Position numbers and translations under genes: made by a program. A DNA stretch of 10,467 nucleotides from Phoronis pallida (Eukaryota > Phoronida > Phoronidae), in assembly GCA_028565715.1 (NCBI GenBank), contig JAOXYC010238015.1:1-10467 (forward strand), written 5' to 3'. The notes beneath the pieces are model-generated. The model was not told the origin of the DNA. It saw only the letters and a program-made list of their open reading frames with translations, and ran no database searches. Of this stretch, positions 8,420-10,467 are shown one piece after another. The first letter of the stretch is position 1. Each line of letters opens with the position of its first letter.

Positions 8420-8459
8420 TGCAATCGTCTCATTCATGTTTCCTGCCTTCCACTTCCAG
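8420..8459 (+). promoter_or_regulatory. 3' splice site (acceptor) of the SLC6 exon
   Basis: A pyrimidine-rich run (for example cctgccttccacttccag, ending at 8459) leads directly into the TM2 exon. The AG sits where the protein similarity to the SLC6 family begins, and the reading frame requires one base from the preceding exon to complete a Gly codon. That fits the NGGG end expected of the upstream exon. Confidence 0.85.
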
Positions 8460-8591
8460 GTGCATTTCTGATCCCTTACTTCATATGTCTCGTGTGTGGT
8501 GGAGTTCCTGTGTTCTTCCTAGAGGTGGCGCTAGGGCAGTTCATGAGCGAAGGAGGCGTCGGAGTATGGAAGATCTGCCCTCTTATGCAAG
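8460..8591 (+). CDS. Internal exon of an SLC6-family Na+/Cl- dependent transporter (TM2 and intracellular loop 1)
   Basis: This internal exon belongs to a plasma-membrane symporter that couples Na+ and Cl- gradients to uptake of a small amine or amino acid. It starts after a polypyrimidine tract and AG (8458-8459) and ends before a GT donor (8592-8593, CAAG|GTAAAT). Both junctions are phase 1, each splitting a Gly codon, so the exon is symmetric at 132 bp with 43 whole codons. It opens [20 protein letters not shown] (TM2), continues [12 protein letters not shown] and ends WKICPLMQ (intracellular loop 1). Two landmarks match the family: the TM2 Tyr (8477-8479), equivalent to the GAT1 chloride-site Tyr86, and the conserved Glu (8522-8524), equivalent to Glu101, at the same 15-residue spacing. 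The LGQ motif is also present. [13 protein letters not shown] and WKICPL point by eye to the GABA/taurine/betaine/creatine branch, but the substrate cannot be fixed from one exon. Open frame beyond the splice sites is intron read-through. I found no TM1 exon upstream and no TM3 exon downstream in the window. Confidence 0.93.
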
Positions 8592-8597
8592 GTAAAT
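8590..8597 (+). promoter_or_regulatory. 5' splice site (donor) of the SLC6 exon
   Basis: The sequence reads AG|GTAAAT and differs from the GTRAGT consensus only at +5. It lies exactly where the family's similarity stops (ICPLMQ-G), and a phase-1 break matches the phase at the exon start. The frame would stay open to the TAA at 8639-8641 if the intron were retained, adding about 16 unrelated residues. Confidence 0.85.
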
Positions 8598-10168
8598 TGA
8601 AATCGATCGGATTTGACAATGAGATCATGTGTGCAAAATAACCAGAAATTTACACTTTGTAAGTGAAGTACAATGTGCGCTAACATTCAACACCACGTAA
8701 ATCAATTCCCAATGCATTTTAATTAATCTAAATTTTATCATCTCTCTGAAATCAATTTTTGCCCTAGGTTTTAAATGCCCACTACATCTGCTGCGTTTTC
8801 TGAACTTCTATGTTCAATACTTTTATACACTAACCAATATGCCTTAGAGCGATTGAGTAAGTGAAATTAATTAAATTCTTTTATTTTCTATTGCAGATTA
8901 AGCGTGCAATCTCAAATCTCACAATTATCATGAGAAATAGAGTGTCACTGCACTTTTCCTCTGACTTAATTAGATGACGGGATCACCTTTGATGGCAGTT
9001 GATATGATTTGATATTTTATTTGAACTGTTTACTACTTTCAGTAAGAAAAGTTGCATCATTGCAAACAACGTTTATTGAACCCCATCATCATTGTACTTT
9101 TTGCACAGATGCGTCATCACGTCATGAACAATCAACTGCCATTTGCCATTTTTGTTATTAAATCAAGTGTTTTCAGAAAAAGTAGTAACTCAGAAGTCAA
9201 CTAAGGTCGTGACTTGGCTGTGGATTGCAACGGAAAAGTAATTTTCCGTTTACGCGGCTAATTGTAGTTTTCCTTTGAGGAAAAAAGTTCATCTTCGTGT
9301 ATAATTATTCTCTTGGGAGTTGCGAGAAAATTTAATGGTCAGTATTGGAATATTGCTTTGCGACTATTGGCACGTACACACTTTGAATATCGAGAAAGCA
9401 AATTTATATAGATGGGGAATTCTCCATCGGACAACATAAATGGATTCAGAATAAGGAATTGTCTTTAATATTTGATGTGGTGATTAAGCCTAAGCCATTC
9501 AAAAAAACATTCCACAACAACACGTTTTCATGTGTGATTATTATCGTTTTTAGGAATAGTCCAGACGACCCTTCAATCAGCTATGAACAGGCTGCTTAAA
9601 ATAACTACAATTCTATTTATTCTAGTGTGGGCGTTTCATTGACATAAGTCAATACATACTCTTAAGTACAAACTTGAAATATTTTGTAATGTGGTATGAG
9701 CTTATGACAAACAATGAGATGTGAAGATAAAAATAAATCACATAATTTATTTGATTTATTATAATGTCATAGTATTAGAAATCATTTGAATTTTTAGAAG
9801 TCATTAACAAAGTAGTATTGCAGTTATTAACTTTTCATGTGTTGCATGTGAAAAGTCATGTAGACACTAACCTAATGCGTCAACCATGTTTCAGCGTGTT
9901 TCAACATATGGAAAAATTTCATTCATCTCTGTAGGTCAGTGACCTAAGTGACAGAAGCATCATAGTCATCGGGGAAGAAAGACCCGTCTATATGACAATA
10001 CATGGGAAATTGCTTGAATGTAATTAGTAAATCAACTAATCTTAAATATATATCTCTTGTCAGTAACTGCACAAATCTCTATGCTTTACTGTGATATATG
10101 GAAAATCAATTAAGTTGCTTCATCTCATGTCAATTACATACAGTCAGTCGGTCAATATTTACCCTCAA
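8598..10168. other. Non-coding stretch downstream of the SLC6 exon, probably intron
   Basis: The next SLC6 exon (TM3, expected to start with GIGY- or YYI-like motifs after a phase-1 acceptor) was not found. A small hairpin with 9-bp arms and a GTAA loop lies at 9229-9250 (aacggaaaa/ttttccgtt). No RNA gene or larger repeat was recognised. Confidence 0.6.
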
Positions 10169-10208
10169 TTAGTGTGATGTCGGTAACATTAGCGTGATGT
10201 TGGTAACA
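10169..10208. repeat. Two-copy 20-bp tandem repeat
   Basis: The unit ttagYgtgatgtYggtaaca occurs twice back to back (10169-10188 and 10189-10208), with just two C/T transitions between copies. It is a recent small tandem duplication in non-coding DNA, with no sign of function. Confidence 0.9.
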
Positions 10209-10364
10209 ATTCATGGCATGTTCTGAACACACTGTGACCTGAATATCATGAAGGACTGCAGTTGATTTAATGTTTTTTTGATTTATTAAGTCAATTATTT
10301 GACCTGAAATATACCTTTTAAATTGTCATTCTCATTATAAAGTGATTCTTACAATGAATGGTAA

Positions 10365-10467
10365 GTAATAGCAACTTTTATTGGATGAGTTTTTGAAAAA
10401 TCAAAGAACGAGCCTTTGGCGAGTTCTATGATTTTTCAAAAACGAATCCAATAAAAGTTTGTATTAC
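10365..10467. repeat. Long hairpin repeat running to the window edge
   Basis: The left arm (10365 to about 10409, with blocks aacttttattggat and gtttttgaaaaatca) is complementary to the right arm (about 10423-10467), with only a few mismatches over about 45 bp. A short loop near gagcctttggcga can pair further through gcc/ggc. The right arm still matches at the last base of the window (gtattac against gtaatag), so the repeat may continue beyond it. It resembles a small fold-back MITE, but no target duplication can be assessed. Confidence 0.8.

Noticed and set aside
8353-8459. Upstream part of the open frames that contain the SLC6 exon, including Met codons at 8353 and 8357.
   Set aside because: Family similarity begins exactly at the AG acceptor. 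The residues before it are intron and polypyrimidine tract, so no translation start is supported here.
9554-9643. Possible next SLC6 exon after an acceptor-like ttttag, opening with Gly-Ile in the correct phase and ending in a hydrophobic ILFILVWAF run.
   Set aside because: The GIGY and YYI motifs and the TM3 pattern are missing, a stop follows after about 29 codons, and no suitable donor precedes it. The resemblance is short enough to be chance.
1-10467. CRISPR array, bacterial operon, phage or toxin-antitoxin locus.
   Set aside because: There are no regularly spaced repeats with unique spacers, no long ORFs and no ribosome-binding-site context. The spliced SLC6 exon identifies the window as animal nuclear DNA.

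Overview
The window looks like nuclear DNA of an animal, probably a marine invertebrate. It is AT-rich, almost entirely non-coding and full of short decayed repeats, with one spliced coding exon flanked by canonical GT/AG sites. Nothing suggests bacteria, phage or organelle: no long ORFs, operons or Shine-Dalgarno sites. The style of the fold-back repeats (TTAA-flanked palindromes, repeated 'aataaacgccc' hairpins) recalls repeats I associate with echinoderms and similar invertebrates. That assignment is from memory and weak.

The only convincing coding sequence is one 132-bp plus-strand exon at 8460-8591. It encodes transmembrane helix 2 and the first intracellular loop of an SLC6-family Na+/Cl- dependent transporter, closest by eye to the GABA/taurine/betaine/creatine branch. 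Both splice junctions are phase 1. The preceding exon (TM1, WRFPY...NGGG) and the following exon (TM3) were not found. The exon therefore sits between an upstream intron that may exceed 8.4 kb and a downstream intron of at least 1.8 kb. A joined acceptor/donor (CAG|GTGAGT) at 8301-8312 is a possible recursive splice point in the upstream intron.

The rest is a mosaic of non-coding repeats. 1-1830: AT-rich DNA with no recognised feature. About 2000-2281: a CpG-rich remnant of a non-autonomous DNA transposon with stacked GACATGTCG palindromes. 2576-3290: three diverged copies of a roughly 150-200-bp repeat. 3762-3816 and 4711-4778: two perfect palindromes with almost no loop. 4178-4267: a degenerate tRNA-Met-derived SINE-like head with an A run. 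5206-5563: a 358-bp palindromic MITE between TTAA sites. 5984-6286: a 303-bp fold-back element made of ~20-bp tandem units and bounded by a 5-bp duplication (CATAA). 6377-6955: a 579-bp element with 17-bp inverted ends (TA included) and several internal hairpins around 'aataaacgcccgggcgt'. 10169-10208: a 20-bp tandem duplication. 10365-10467: a hairpin repeat reaching the window edge.

No complete gene, RNA gene or new enzymatic system is visible. The interest lies in the density and variety of fold-back elements next to a transporter exon, in the two flawless palindromes and in the candidate recursive splice site.
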